NCBI GenBank assembly: GCA_022843585.1
Contig: JALHNJ010000005.1
Location: 124,001-188,000, forward strand
Reading direction: 5' to 3'
DNA length: 64,000 nucleotides
Source of the DNA: Chitinophagaceae bacterium
Lineage (GTDB): Bacteria > Bacteroidota > Bacteroidia > Chitinophagales > Chitinophagaceae
Position numbers and translations under genes: made by a program
Part shown: positions 44,233 to 53,085 of the stretch, one piece after another
How positions within the stretch are numbered: position 1 is the stretch's first letter
Layout of the letters: each line of letters begins with the position of its first letter
Notes under the pieces: model-generated
What the model was told of the DNA's origin: nothing
What the model saw: only the letters and a program-made list of their open reading frames with translations
Database searches by the model: none

Positions 44233-44982
44233 TTACGCCACTTTTACCCCGGCATCGATATAGGGTTTTAGTAAAGGGTCGTTTGCAGGTAATTCTGTTA
44301 TCAGCATATCAATCTCATCAAGTCCGCAAACACGGATGGGTTGTGCAGAATTTATTTTTTCAGCAATACTCAAACACACTACCATTTTAGAAGACTCTAT
44401 CATGGCCCTTTTTAGCTGCACCACTTCCCAATCATTATCAGTAATACCATGTTCCACATCAATAGCATTCGTACCAAGGAAACATATATCAGCTTTTAGT
44501 TGCTTTATTTTGGCAATAGCTTCTGAGCCAACAGTGATCTTTGAATTTTTAGAAATTTTATCGCCAATTAATATCACTTCAATATTTGGGTGATACATAT
44601 ATTCCAATATTGCCGGAATACTACCGGAAATAAATGTTGCTTTTAACTGGGCAGGAAGAGAACGGGCCATTTCAATAATAGTAGTACCCCCGCTCGTAAG
44701 CACAAACATGCCATTGCTGATCAACCCAACTGCTTTTTCAGCAATTGTTTTTTTATGATTTTGTGAGTAAACACCATTGTTGGGAAAATAAACCTGGTTG
44801 AAAGAATGGGAGAGGGCACCGCCATGCACTTTGATCACTTTTCCTTCATCTGCTAATTCCTGCAAGTCACGCCTAATGGTATCCTCAGATACATTTATCT
44901 CAGAACAGAGCAGTGATGAAAGGACTTTGTTGTGCAGGTTCACCTGGTGAAGGATGTATGCCTGTCTTTCCTTTTTGAGCAT
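44233..44982 (-). CDS. DeoR family transcriptional regulator
   Basis: The 249-residue protein has the N-terminal DeoR winged helix-turn-helix (about 1-60: KKERQAYILHQVNLHNKVLSSLLCSEINVSEDTIRRDLQELADEGKVIKVHGGAL) and the C-terminal DeoR sensor domain related to ribose-phosphate isomerases (residues about 75-235), with LTSGGTTIIEMARSL, ISGSIPAILEYM and the ICFLGTNAIDVEHGITDNDWE block that forms the sugar phosphate pocket. DeoR members repress sugar-use genes until a phosphorylated sugar binds. It lies directly before susC on the same strand, so it is probably the regulator of the unit and of itself. A promoter of normal spacing precedes it. Confidence 0.93.
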   Translation of the reverse strand: MLKKERQAYILHQVNLHNKVLSSLLCSEINVSEDTIRRDLQELADEGKVIKVHGGALSHSFNQVYFPNNGVYSQNHKKTIAEKAVGLISNGMFVLTSGGTTIIEMARSLPAQLKATFISGSIPAILEYMYHPNIEVILIGDKISKNSKITVGSEAIAKIKQLKADICFLGTNAIDVEHGITDNDWEVVQLKRAMIESSKMVVCLSIAEKINSAQPIRVCGLDEIDMLITELPANDPLLKPYIDAGVKVA

Positions 44983-45001
44983 TCGTTAGTTTTGATAGCC
45001 C

Positions 45002-45033
45002 AAAATATAGAAATTCCTGCACAAAAACGCAAA
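45002..45033 (-). promoter_or_regulatory. Promoter of the DeoR-SusC-SusD operon
   Basis: On the minus strand TTTG (45033-45030), 20 bases, and TATATTTT (45009-45002). This is close to the Bacteroidota -33/-7 consensus with normal spacing. The start would lie near 44996, about 14 bases before the DeoR ATG. Confidence 0.55.
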
Positions 45034-45088
45034 AAGCAGAAATAATTTGCAGGAAGTGGAAAAAAGGAGAGAAACTGTGAATTAAACC

Positions 45089-45121
45089 CAAAAAACAACC
45101 CCGCCTATTTGGACGGGGTTG
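45089..45121 (-). terminator. Terminator of the small membrane protein gene
   Basis: On the minus strand CAACCCCG pairs with CGGGGTTG around a 10-base loop and is followed by TTTTTTGGG. It lies 25 bases after the stop at 45146. Confidence 0.85.
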
Positions 45122-45145
45122 ATCAATTTATTTTGATAATCAATA

Positions 45146-45634
45146 TTATTTACCAAATGTGAACCGGGCTGTAAAGCCGATTGCGGCAGGTTCAAAGTTT
45201 ATATCGGTTACGATGTTTAACTCTGGTTTCCAATCCAGGGATATATTTAAAGGCACATTGTTGAATTTATAATCAAGTCCTACTACACCCTGTGCACCAA
45301 AATTGGGATCGGTGGAAGTTTTTTGCGTATTAGTATTAAACGTCTTTACAAAACCAAGATAACCTCCTCCGCCATAGAAATAAGTAAGACCGGATGCAGC
45401 AAGAGGTTTATGAAACTCCACCAATGCTCCAATAGCTAAAGGATCGCCAAAGGACAAAAGACCTTCGATGGCTACTTTCTCATTAATAAAGTGTTTGATA
45501 GAAATAGAATTGTTAACCATTGCGGAAGAACTGCTGAGGCGAACACCTAATGCAGTTTTATAATCTTGTGCTGATGCTGTGCTAAATGAACCAATAGCAG
45601 TAATAGTGATGGCGATTAAAAGTATTCTTTTCAT
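45146..45634 (-). CDS. Small outer-membrane beta-barrel protein
   Basis: Starting from the ATG at 45634 the product has 162 residues with a signal peptide (MKRILLIAITITAIGSFSTASAQ). The open frame continues upstream to 45727, but the extension lacks a signal and would bury it, so the shorter form is chosen. The mature part is a set of beta strands with aromatic girdles (ALGVRLSSSSAMVNNSISIKHFI, GLTYFYGGGGYLGFVKTF, GAQGVVGLDYKFNNVPLNISLDWKPELNIVTD) ending GFTARFTFGK, as in eight-strand OmpA-like barrels. Function unknown. It is monocistronic, convergent on the spacer between the DeoR promoter and a terminator. Confidence 0.82.
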   Translation of the reverse strand: MKRILLIAITITAIGSFSTASAQDYKTALGVRLSSSSAMVNNSISIKHFINEKVAIEGLLSFGDPLAIGALVEFHKPLAASGLTYFYGGGGYLGFVKTFNTNTQKTSTDPNFGAQGVVGLDYKFNNVPLNISLDWKPELNIVTDINFEPAAIGFTARFTFGK

Positions 45635-45742
45635 GGTGATTGTTTTTGCTATCAGCATAACGAAAAATGATGCCCCGAAGTCTAAAGGAAATGCAAATGT
45701 TATTAGTTGACGATTGCTATTGAACAATAACCAGCAGCAATT

Positions 45743-47371
45743 TTAAAATAGTTCGTACTTCGTCTTTGGTCTTCTCTCTTCTAACCAACTAAAATTGGGG
45801 AGCCGCATTTCTGATGGAGTCTTTTGCCGGATAGGCCAGATGGTACCGGTGACATTACTTCTCAAAACTACTTTACGCAATGCCTGTTCACTAAAATAAA
45901 TATCAATAATGTCTGATTTGGATTCATTGATGCCGGTATAGGCACTGTCTTCATCCTGTATATAATATATGCACTCTGCAAAGCCATTGGCCCGAACGGA
46001 ATCGATGTTGCCGTTATTAAAATAACCATCCATACGGGAGGATTTGATCTGGTTGAATATTTCGTTATCCATTTTATTTACCAGGAAGCTATTCTCAAAC
46101 ACTTTTACTTTATCAGCCTTTTTATTTTTAGTAAAAACAAATACTGTATCACCTGTTATCTGGCTTTCCTTAGCCCAAATAACGGGATCTTGAAAAAGCC
46201 GGAAGGTTGAATCTCTGAAAGAATAAAAAACACTATCTGCAACAGCTTGTAATGAATCGGAGAAAATGCGAACATTGCGATAGCCTTCAAAGTACCTGTT
46301 CGTACTATCTTTTGTATTATTTACTGTTACTACCTTAGTTCCCTTCACCGTGTCTTTCACCACCGAATCTTTGGTCGCATACAAATCAGAGAGGCGGGCA
46401 GAGAATAAAGTGTCGGCAGTTATATAAATAGAATCGTTGTCTTGCTTTAAGATCATCAATGGTTTACGGGTGGCCAATATCCGATCCCGTTTATTATCCC
46501 TGAATACTTCACCTGCAATGATGGTGGTGCCCTGTGCAGAGTCAACGATTATTACATTACCTCTTGCCTGGGAGGTACCTGTACTATCATCAAAAGCAAC
46601 ATTATCACCAACTATAGAAATTTTTCCATCTCTGATAATTGGTCGTTGTCCAAACTCTGCTTTGCCGGTTTGCAGATTATAAAAACCATCTTTAGTTTCT
46701 ATCGTTCTTCCGCTACTATCTTTTATCAATGTTTGTGCAATAAAACGAACCAATCCATTTTGTGTATTGTACATTAACGAATCAGTTGTGATATCATAGG
46801 CGGGATCTTTTAATATTACGTTGTCCTTAAAATAAATATCTTTTAATCCTCCATAGTACCAGCCTTCTTTGCTTGTTAACACAGTTTTTTTGTTGACTAC
46901 TTTACCTCCATGTTTGTAAATGCCGATGTTGGTGGTCATATCGTATTCCAAATCTGGAGTAGTTAGTGTTCCTTTTCCATCAGTTAACCGAACAGCTCCG
47001 TCAAGAAAAGCAAGTCTTCTGTCAATCAGGTATCGAAGATGATTAGAATAGATATTAGTAGTATCCGCATCATTAATATGCACTTTGCCCCAGGCTTCAA
47101 ATGTTTTGTTGTTATTATTTATAACACAACTATCGCAATAGAATAAACTGGTTCCTTGCTTCAACTTTACATTTCCGGCCAGTATAGTTAATTGAACGGT
47201 GTCCACTTTCCTGAATTCCAATTTTCGTACACCGGGTAAAATATAAACGGTAAGCAAACTATCTTCCGAAGGAGCCGCAGCAGTAGGAGTAACAACCTGT
47301 GCCGGAGAAATTATTGCCGATAATAATAACCCGCAAACAAAAAGGCCGTAAAATGTTTTGTTGTGTCGCAT
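45743..47371 (-). CDS. OstA/LptA-like organic-solvent-tolerance protein
   Basis: The 542-residue protein carries an N-terminal signal peptide (YGLFVCGLLLSAIISPAQ) and an extended series of beta-jellyroll repeats of the OstA/LptA type (for example VQLTILAGNVKLKQGTSLFYCDSCVINNNNKTFEAWGKVHI, YLIDRRLAFLDGAVRLTDGKGTLTTPDLEYDMTTNIGIYKHGGKV). LptA-like proteins carry lipopolysaccharide across the periplasm. Here the array is much longer than in E. coli LptA (185 residues), as is usual in Bacteroidota. Its start overlaps the stop of the MlaD-like gene by one base (TAATG), so translation is coupled. The LptD-like gene lies nearby, divergent. The gene set supports envelope lipid transport. Confidence 0.87.
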   Translation of the reverse strand: MRHNKTFYGLFVCGLLLSAIISPAQVVTPTAAAPSEDSLLTVYILPGVRKLEFRKVDTVQLTILAGNVKLKQGTSLFYCDSCVINNNNKTFEAWGKVHINDADTTNIYSNHLRYLIDRRLAFLDGAVRLTDGKGTLTTPDLEYDMTTNIGIYKHGGKVVNKKTVLTSKEGWYYGGLKDIYFKDNVILKDPAYDITTDSLMYNTQNGLVRFIAQTLIKDSSGRTIETKDGFYNLQTGKAEFGQRPIIRDGKISIVGDNVAFDDSTGTSQARGNVIIVDSAQGTTIIAGEVFRDNKRDRILATRKPLMILKQDNDSIYITADTLFSARLSDLYATKDSVVKDTVKGTKVVTVNNTKDSTNRYFEGYRNVRIFSDSLQAVADSVFYSFRDSTFRLFQDPVIWAKESQITGDTVFVFTKNKKADKVKVFENSFLVNKMDNEIFNQIKSSRMDGYFNNGNIDSVRANGFAECIYYIQDEDSAYTGINESKSDIIDIYFSEQALRKVVLRSNVTGTIWPIRQKTPSEMRLPNFSWLEERRPKTKYELF

Positions 47372-48363
47372 TATTTATTCCCACCGGGAATAGTATCTTT
47401 TTTCGCTGGCGAAGTTATCGGGCCGTCTTTATCTTTTTTGCCAAAGATGGATAAATTAACGTAGCGTTTAGGATTAGTACGCAGATCATCCATTAATATT
47501 TCTGCGCTAAGAATAGCATCATTCAATTTATTGTATAAGGTACGATCATTGATCAATGCACCTAATGTTCCCTCTTTACTGGATATTTTAGCAACGGCTC
47601 CTTTCAATTGACTGATCATTGCATTCAGCGAATCAATAGTAGGTTTTATTTCAATAGCAGCTAATTTTTCCGAAGCTGTTTTAAAATTACCTACTGTACT
47701 GGTAATATTATCCGTGTTTTTATTTAGTGCAGCGGTAAGGTTCTCTGTATTTCTAAGTGTACCCGCTAATGCGCCTGATTGATTATCCAATAAACCATTT
47801 AAGGCGCTACTGGCACGGTTAAGGTTGGCAAAGGTTTGTTGTAAATTAATTTTTGCGTCAGCATTCAATAGGCCATTAACACCACTTAATGTTTGTGCCA
47901 ATGTATCAAGTGTACTTCTTACTTTAGTGAGTGTGGGATTTATCTGTGCAGATACTTGCGAGAGTAGTCCACTTTCTTCCCGTGTTTGTAGTGTATCGCC
48001 AATTTTTAAATAAGTTTTCGAATCTCCCATTTCTATTACTATGTGAGATGCACCTACTAAAGTTGAACCGATATAGGCAACCGAATTATCGGGGATATTA
48101 ATATCTCTTGTAAGATTAATAGTTATTATTACGCCGCTTACATTCTTATCCAGCTCCCTGTTATCATATACTTTTCCTACCGGTAACCCGTTAATCTTTA
48201 CTTCATTTGATTTTTCGAGGGAGCCCATATTGCTGAATACAGCATAGACTTTTTTGGTTTTATTGAAAGTGTCTTTGCCTTTCAAAAAATTAAAACCCAA
48301 TATGAGAATGGTAAGGGCGGTGATAGTTAAAATACCGACTTTTGTTTCGTTGCTGATCTTCAT
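47371..48363 (-). CDS. MlaD/MCE family lipid transport protein
   Basis: The 330-residue protein has one N-terminal membrane helix (VGILTITALTILILGFNFL) and the MCE domain (about 35-115: KKVYAVFSNMGSLEKSNEVKINGLPVGKV, then the VIITINLTRDINIPDNSVAYI block), then a long helical tail of coiled-coil character. MCE proteins form hexameric rings that pass phospholipids between membranes. No MlaE or MlaF permease or ATPase gene is adjacent here. The open frame runs 11 codons further upstream to 48396, but the ATG at 48363 gives the proper start (MKISNETKVG). It overlaps the next gene by one base and follows the amidase gene on the same strand. Confidence 0.9.
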   Translation of the reverse strand: MKISNETKVGILTITALTILILGFNFLKGKDTFNKTKKVYAVFSNMGSLEKSNEVKINGLPVGKVYDNRELDKNVSGVIITINLTRDINIPDNSVAYIGSTLVGASHIVIEMGDSKTYLKIGDTLQTREESGLLSQVSAQINPTLTKVRSTLDTLAQTLSGVNGLLNADAKINLQQTFANLNRASSALNGLLDNQSGALAGTLRNTENLTAALNKNTDNITSTVGNFKTASEKLAAIEIKPTIDSLNAMISQLKGAVAKISSKEGTLGALINDRTLYNKLNDAILSAEILMDDLRTNPKRYVNLSIFGKKDKDGPITSPAKKDTIPGGNK

Positions 48364-48451
48364 TAGGTTTCTTTTGGGGCTTAAGGCCGATAACAAAAGG
48401 CAAATTAGCCATTTTTTTTTTAATCGTTTAAATGAGAGGCATTTATCAAAA

Positions 48452-48485
48452 TAAGAAGAGGCAAACCCAGGTTTGCCTCTTCTTA
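48452..48485 (-). terminator. Hairpin between the amidase and MlaD genes
   Basis: TAAGAAGAGGCAAAC pairs perfectly with its complement (52-66 with 71-85, in 48400s) around a CCAG loop. On the minus strand it is followed by TTTTG, a weak T run, and lies 20 bases after the amidase stop. It probably limits transcription from the amidase gene into the MlaD gene. Confidence 0.7.
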
Positions 48486-48504
48486 TAAATATCCGATGTT
48501 TTTA

Positions 48505-49527
48505 CTATTTAGTTCTTCCTTGCTTTTCTTTATGTTCAATCATTTCAAGAAAAGCTTTAGCATCCAATTCAGGTAAAGGGCTGCTGCTTTGTGTATTGCT
48601 GTCTTTTATATCCGTTTCCTGTTTTTCTTCCAGCCAGGCAATGTATTTTTTTAATGCTTCTAAAATACAAGTAGAAAGTTCTTTTTGTCCCTCCTCGCTG
48701 TTCAGGTATTTCTCTTCTTCAGGGTTTGAAATAAAACCCGTTTCTACCAATACACTCGGCATGGCAGTAGCTTGTAATACCCAAATACCAACCGGACGTT
48801 GTTTCACATCCCTGTCTACACGGCCCACTTTTACAAACTCATCTTGTACATAGCCAGCCAGCGTAGCGCTACGTTTAAAGTATTGCTTTGTTTTTAATAA
48901 ACTAAGAGCAATAAACTCCGGTGAGGTAGGGTCAAGCTCACCATATTTTTCTTTGTAATTATCTTCTGTAAGCATGGAAGCATTTTCCCGAACGGCCAGT
49001 TCTTTATCGTCTGTTTTACCAGCCCCCCATATATAAGTTTCTGTTCCTTTAGCAGTACTGGGTAAATTGTAATAGCGGTATTGAGGAACGTCTTTTGTTT
49101 TTTTCTTCCTGTTTTTACCCTTGCCAACATAATACGTTACTTTTTTGGTGCCTATTTGTTCCGACACTCTTTTCATAGGTGCAGAGTTCACATGGATGCA
49201 TAGAAAAAGATCACCCTTGTTTTCATTAGCAAAATTGGCCCGGGCATGTAATGCGGGATAAGTATCCGTTTTGCGGGTATATAATACTTTGATGTCAGGG
49301 AATTGCTTTTCGATCATCGCCCCAACTTTTAAGGACACATCAAGGCAAATATCTTTTTCGTAAGAGTATTGACCTTTTGCGCCGGCATCGTGTCCTCCAT
49401 GGCCCGGGTCAATTATGATAGTTTTAATAGCTTTTTGTTGTATCCTGTCCGGGCTTGTTTTATCAAAAGAAAAAAAGCTCAGGCAAAAAGCAGCGACCAG
49501 AAAGAAGAGAACGGTTCGTTTAATCAT
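48505..49527 (-). CDS. N-acetylmuramoyl-L-alanine amidase (AmiA/B/C type)
   Basis: The 340-residue protein is a zinc amidase that cuts the bond between muramic acid and the stem peptide. After a signal peptide (TVLFFLVAAFCLSFFSF) the catalytic domain starts with TIIIDPGHGGHDAGA (zinc His43), followed by YSYEKDICLDVSLKVG, FLCIHVNSAP (second His) and the catalytic VLVETGFISNPEEEKYL. Compared with E. coli AmiC the protein has an insert (KVTYYVGKGKNRKKKTKDVPQ), common in Bacteroidota, which may gate the active site. It is the first gene of an amidase-MlaD-OstA run that is conserved in the phylum, and is divergent from lptD. Confidence 0.93.
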   Translation of the reverse strand: MIKRTVLFFLVAAFCLSFFSFDKTSPDRIQQKAIKTIIIDPGHGGHDAGAKGQYSYEKDICLDVSLKVGAMIEKQFPDIKVLYTRKTDTYPALHARANFANENKGDLFLCIHVNSAPMKRVSEQIGTKKVTYYVGKGKNRKKKTKDVPQYRYYNLPSTAKGTETYIWGAGKTDDKELAVRENASMLTEDNYKEKYGELDPTSPEFIALSLLKTKQYFKRSATLAGYVQDEFVKVGRVDRDVKQRPVGIWVLQATAMPSVLVETGFISNPEEEKYLNSEEGQKELSTCILEALKKYIAWLEEKQETDIKDSNTQSSSPLPELDAKAFLEMIEHKEKQGRTK

Positions 49528-49608
49528 GGTTTTTCCTTTTTTAATGGGTTGCCGGAATATTCACAAATAGTTTGCGGTCAGTGGAATGAAGCCTACCTGA
49601 TAAAGATT

Positions 49609-49616
49609 TACATTTG
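49609..49616 (+). promoter_or_regulatory. Candidate -7 box (TACATTTG) of lptD
   Basis: TACATTTG matches TAnnTTTG and ends 11 bases before the first ATG of lptD, so the leader would be very short. No clear -33 TTG. Confidence 0.4.
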
Positions 49617-49627
49617 CCACCTACCTG

Positions 49628-52351
49628 ATGATGCAACTGTACAAATTTAGGCCAAAAATCTTCTTATACGGGATACTGACTGCACTGTTATTTTTCACAT
49701 TGACGTGGAAAACAGCTGCTAACGGTATCAGTGGCCATGATTTTCGCAGTCTTTTAACATCTGCTTCAGATACCACAACACCCCTTTTAAAAAAAGATAC
49801 ACTCCGGCCCTTACCATTAACGAACGCAGATACTACAAAATTGCCAGTAGGTGATACCAGCGGTATCATTCAAAAAACAGACACTTTTAGTCTAAAAATT
49901 TCCAAGGACTCTTTAGCAGCACCTTTAAAGTATGCAGCAGAAGATTCTGCCGTGGCATTGGTACAGGAAAAGAAAATCATCTTGTATGGAAAAACAAAAA
50001 CGGAATACCAGGACATTACACTTACCGCTCCAAAAGTAGAAGTGGACCAGGCGACACAAATAGTAACTGCTGTTAATACAAAAGATAGTACAGGAGCAAT
50101 TACGGAAGAAGCCCGATTTAAAAGTGGTGAAAGTGAGTTTACCAGCGATACGATCCGTTATAATTTCAAATCGCAAGTCGGGCTTACAAAAAATACCTAT
50201 ACTTCGCAGGGAGAATTTATAGTTTTTGGAGAGACTGCAAAAAAGGTGGATGCGAATACCACGTTTATTAAAAGAGCAAGGTTTAGCACTTGTAATCTCG
50301 ATCATCCTCACTTTTCTATTGTAACTCCAAAAATGAAAGTGATCAACCAAAAACTGGCGGTATCCGGACCGGCACACTTGGAGTTTGAAGATGTACCTAT
50401 TCCCATTTATCTGCCATTTGGTTTTTACCCATTGAGTCAGGGCCGCCATTCAGGCTTGTTGCCACCACGATTTGCCGTTAGCGAACAATTTGGGTTGGGA
50501 TTAGAAGGATTGGGCTACTATAAAGTATTAAGTGAATATTGGGATGCAAAAGTGTATGGAAATATTTACTCGTATGGTGGCTGGGCGTTAAACCTTAATC
50601 CAACGTATAGAAAACGATACCGGTACAGCGGTGCATTCAATATCGGCCTGTTAAATTCTAAACAAAATTTTAAAGGCGATCCGGATTTTCGCAAAAGCAA
50701 TAATTTTTCTATTAACTGGAATCACTCCGTTGATAGTAAGGCAAGACCGGGAACTACATTTACAGCCAATGTGCAGGCACAATCCACCAGGTATAATGAG
50801 CTAATTACAAATAACACTCAGCAGAATTTTCAAAACCTATTGGGTTCCTCTATTGCATATTCAAAAACATGGGCAGGCAAGCCGTATAATCTTACGCTGA
50901 GTGCTAATCATAATCAGAATAATGCTTTGCGTTTAATAAGTGTAAGCTTACCGGATGCAGGTTTCACAGTAAGTACCTTGTATCCATTTGAAAGAAAAAA
51001 TAGTGCAGGCACACCAAAATGGTATGAAAAATTAGGTGTTGGTTACAATGGTAATTTCAGAAACCAGTTTTCATTTTACGATACCGCATTTTCATTTAAA
51101 AGATTGATCGATACTTTGCAATGGGGTGCACAACATAATTTTCCGATCACCTTATCATTGCCGCCAATACTCGGAGGTGCTATAATTGTTTCACCTTCTG
51201 TTTCGTATTCGAGTGTGTGGATAGCGCAGAAGTTTCGCCGCAAATGGAATACCGCCACACAAAAAGCAGATACTACAATTACCAAAGGATTTTATACCGA
51301 TCACCAGGTAGGATTTTCGTTAGGTTTCAACACCGCCATTTTCGGAACCTATCAGTTTAAAAAATCAAGGATTATTGCACTTCGTCATGTGATAAGGCCT
51401 TCGCTAAGTTTTAATTATCGTCCCGACCTTTCTAAGGGCAATTACTTTACAGATACAGTGGCACCGGGTATTGCTTACCGTTTTTCTCAGTATAGCGGAG
51501 CATTATATCCCGGTTATTCAGAGGGAAGAACGGGTGGTATCAGTTTTGGGGTGGATAACAATGTTGAAATGAAATGGCGGTCTAAAAAAGATACCGGTGA
51601 AAATGCCATCAAGAAAATCAGGTTAATTGATGGTTATGGTTTCAATAGCGGCTATAATTTTTTACAAGACTCAATGAGACTATATCCATTTAATCTGTAT
51701 ATCCGCTCCACCTTATTTGAAAAAATAAATATAACGGCGCAAGGAATATTAACACCGTACCAGGTCAATGCTCAGGGACTGGATATTAACAGGTTTGTAT
51801 GGCAGGATGGAAAATTTAATATAGGTCGGTTGTCATCTGCAAGTGTTTCTGTAAGTACCAGTTTTAAAAGTAAACCAAGAGATGCGGCAAAAGAGGAGCA
51901 ACGAAAAAAAGATGCTGAAGCCATGCTGGATGATCCGAACCTCGTTGCAGACCAACAACAGTTGTTGAATTATATGCAGCAAAACCCTTCTGAGTTTGTT
52001 GACTTTAATGTACCCTGGTCTGTAACATTGGGCTATTCATTATTCTTCTCCAATCGTTTTGATCCCCGACTGGGAAGATTTGATAAAGATTTAAGTTCTA
52101 ACGTAAACTTCAGTGGCAGTTTTAGTTTAACGCCTAAATGGAATTTTACCATGAATGGTTATTACGATTTTGATACCCGCAAACTCCAAACATTCCAAAT
52201 GTCGATCAACAGGGAAATGCACTGCTGGCAAATGTCTATCAATGTTACACCAATTGGTTTGTATCGTTCCTTCAATTTTACCATCAGTCCAAAAGCAGCG
52301 GTGTTACAGGATCTAAGGATCAACCGTACCCGTTTCTTCACCAATTTTTAA
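49628..52351 (+). CDS. LptD-like LPS assembly outer-membrane protein
   Basis: The 907-residue protein is the outer-membrane barrel of the lipopolysaccharide bridge. A signal peptide (FLYGILTALLFFTLTWKTAANG) precedes an OstA-type N-terminal domain (about 100-240: KKIILYGKTKTEYQDITLTAPKVEVD, then the EARFKSGESEFTSDTIRYNFKSQVGL repeat), and the rest is a large strand-rich barrel with PIPIYLPFGFYPLSQGRHSGLLPPRF at the lumen entrance and INRTRFFTNF at the end. Two Met codons open the frame; the first is given. It converges with plsC (4-base overlap of the stops). It is divergent from the amidase-MlaD-OstA run, which keeps the envelope genes together. Confidence 0.9.
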   Translation: MMQLYKFRPKIFLYGILTALLFFTLTWKTAANGISGHDFRSLLTSASDTTTPLLKKDTLRPLPLTNADTTKLPVGDTSGIIQKTDTFSLKISKDSLAAPLKYAAEDSAVALVQEKKIILYGKTKTEYQDITLTAPKVEVDQATQIVTAVNTKDSTGAITEEARFKSGESEFTSDTIRYNFKSQVGLTKNTYTSQGEFIVFGETAKKVDANTTFIKRARFSTCNLDHPHFSIVTPKMKVINQKLAVSGPAHLEFEDVPIPIYLPFGFYPLSQGRHSGLLPPRFAVSEQFGLGLEGLGYYKVLSEYWDAKVYGNIYSYGGWALNLNPTYRKRYRYSGAFNIGLLNSKQNFKGDPDFRKSNNFSINWNHSVDSKARPGTTFTANVQAQSTRYNELITNNTQQNFQNLLGSSIAYSKTWAGKPYNLTLSANHNQNNALRLISVSLPDAGFTVSTLYPFERKNSAGTPKWYEKLGVGYNGNFRNQFSFYDTAFSFKRLIDTLQWGAQHNFPITLSLPPILGGAIIVSPSVSYSSVWIAQKFRRKWNTATQKADTTITKGFYTDHQVGFSLGFNTAIFGTYQFKKSRIIALRHVIRPSLSFNYRPDLSKGNYFTDTVAPGIAYRFSQYSGALYPGYSEGRTGGISFGVDNNVEMKWRSKKDTGENAIKKIRLIDGYGFNSGYNFLQDSMRLYPFNLYIRSTLFEKINITAQGILTPYQVNAQGLDINRFVWQDGKFNIGRLSSASVSVSTSFKSKPRDAAKEEQRKKDAEAMLDDPNLVADQQQLLNYMQQNPSEFVDFNVPWSVTLGYSLFFSNRFDPRLGRFDKDLSSNVNFSGSFSLTPKWNFTMNGYYDFDTRKLQTFQMSINREMHCWQMSINVTPIGLYRSFNFTISPKAAVLQDLRINRTRFFTNF

Positions 52352-53085
52352 GGTTGATGTTGCAGATAGTAATTCTGCATAGTGGTAAATACAATTTCTT
52401 TTAATTGGTCGGAGTTTAAATTTCCTGTTTCAATGGGTGCCAGAAAATGTATCTCTAATTTATGTGGTAAAAAGTAGAACGGTTTATTAACCGGCAATGC
52501 TTTTTTGGTGTTAAAGATCACAGCAGGTATAACAGCATTGCCCGTAGTGGTGGCTAATTTAAATGCCCCATCATAAAATTTTTTTAACGGCTCCTTTGTT
52601 CTGTTGCGGGTGCCTTCGGGATAAATGGACATATGCATACCCATTGCCAATACCCGCTTCATTTCCTCAAAACTTTTTCGCCGGCTTATTTCACTTTTTC
52701 TATCTACTAACACAGAGCCCTTTCTATAAAACCAACCAAATAAGGGCACTTTTGTAAATGAAGTTTTTGCAATAGTTTTATTAGGGCCGGGAATAAAAGG
52801 ACAGGAGAGAGGAATATCCAATAAGGAATTATGATTGCAGGTTACGATATAGGCTTTTCCGGTTGCAAAATTTTCACGGCCTTTTACTTTCAACGGACAG
52901 GCAACTAAGGTGAGCCAAACCTGCATCCATATTCTCGACATTTTAATAAAGATGTCGGAACCTTTTGGATCGGGTATCAGGTAGGTACACATCGTTGGAA
53001 TAAAAACAATAAGGAATGTACCAACAAAACTCAGTATGCCCCATACTGCCCAAATGCGTCCGATTATATTTTTGATGATGGTCAT
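52348..53085 (-). CDS. plsC: 1-acyl-sn-glycerol-3-phosphate acyltransferase
   Basis: PlsC adds the second acyl chain to lysophosphatidic acid, giving phosphatidic acid for all membrane phospholipids. The 245-residue protein has an N-terminal membrane segment (IWAVWGILSFVGTFLIVFIP) and the four acyltransferase motifs: NHNSLLD (His85 and Asp90, the HX4D catalytic pair), FGWFYRKGSVLVDR, the YPEGTRNR block (155-162) and NAVIPAVIF. It overlaps the acetyltransferase gene by 4 bases (ATGA), so the two are translated together. The ends of plsC and lptD overlap in opposite directions. Confidence 0.93.
   Translation of the reverse strand: MTIIKNIIGRIWAVWGILSFVGTFLIVFIPTMCTYLIPDPKGSDIFIKMSRIWMQVWLTLVACPLKVKGRENFATGKAYIVTCNHNSLLDIPLSCPFIPGPNKTIAKTSFTKVPLFGWFYRKGSVLVDRKSEISRRKSFEEMKRVLAMGMHMSIYPEGTRNRTKEPLKKFYDGAFKLATTTGNAVIPAVIFNTKKALPVNKPFYFLPHKLEIHFLAPIETGNLNSDQLKEIVFTTMQNYYLQHQP

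Noticed and set aside
48364-48396. Eleven-codon N-terminal extension of the MlaD-like protein
   Set aside because: The extension would put a basic stretch before the membrane anchor; the ATG at 48363 gives the family start.
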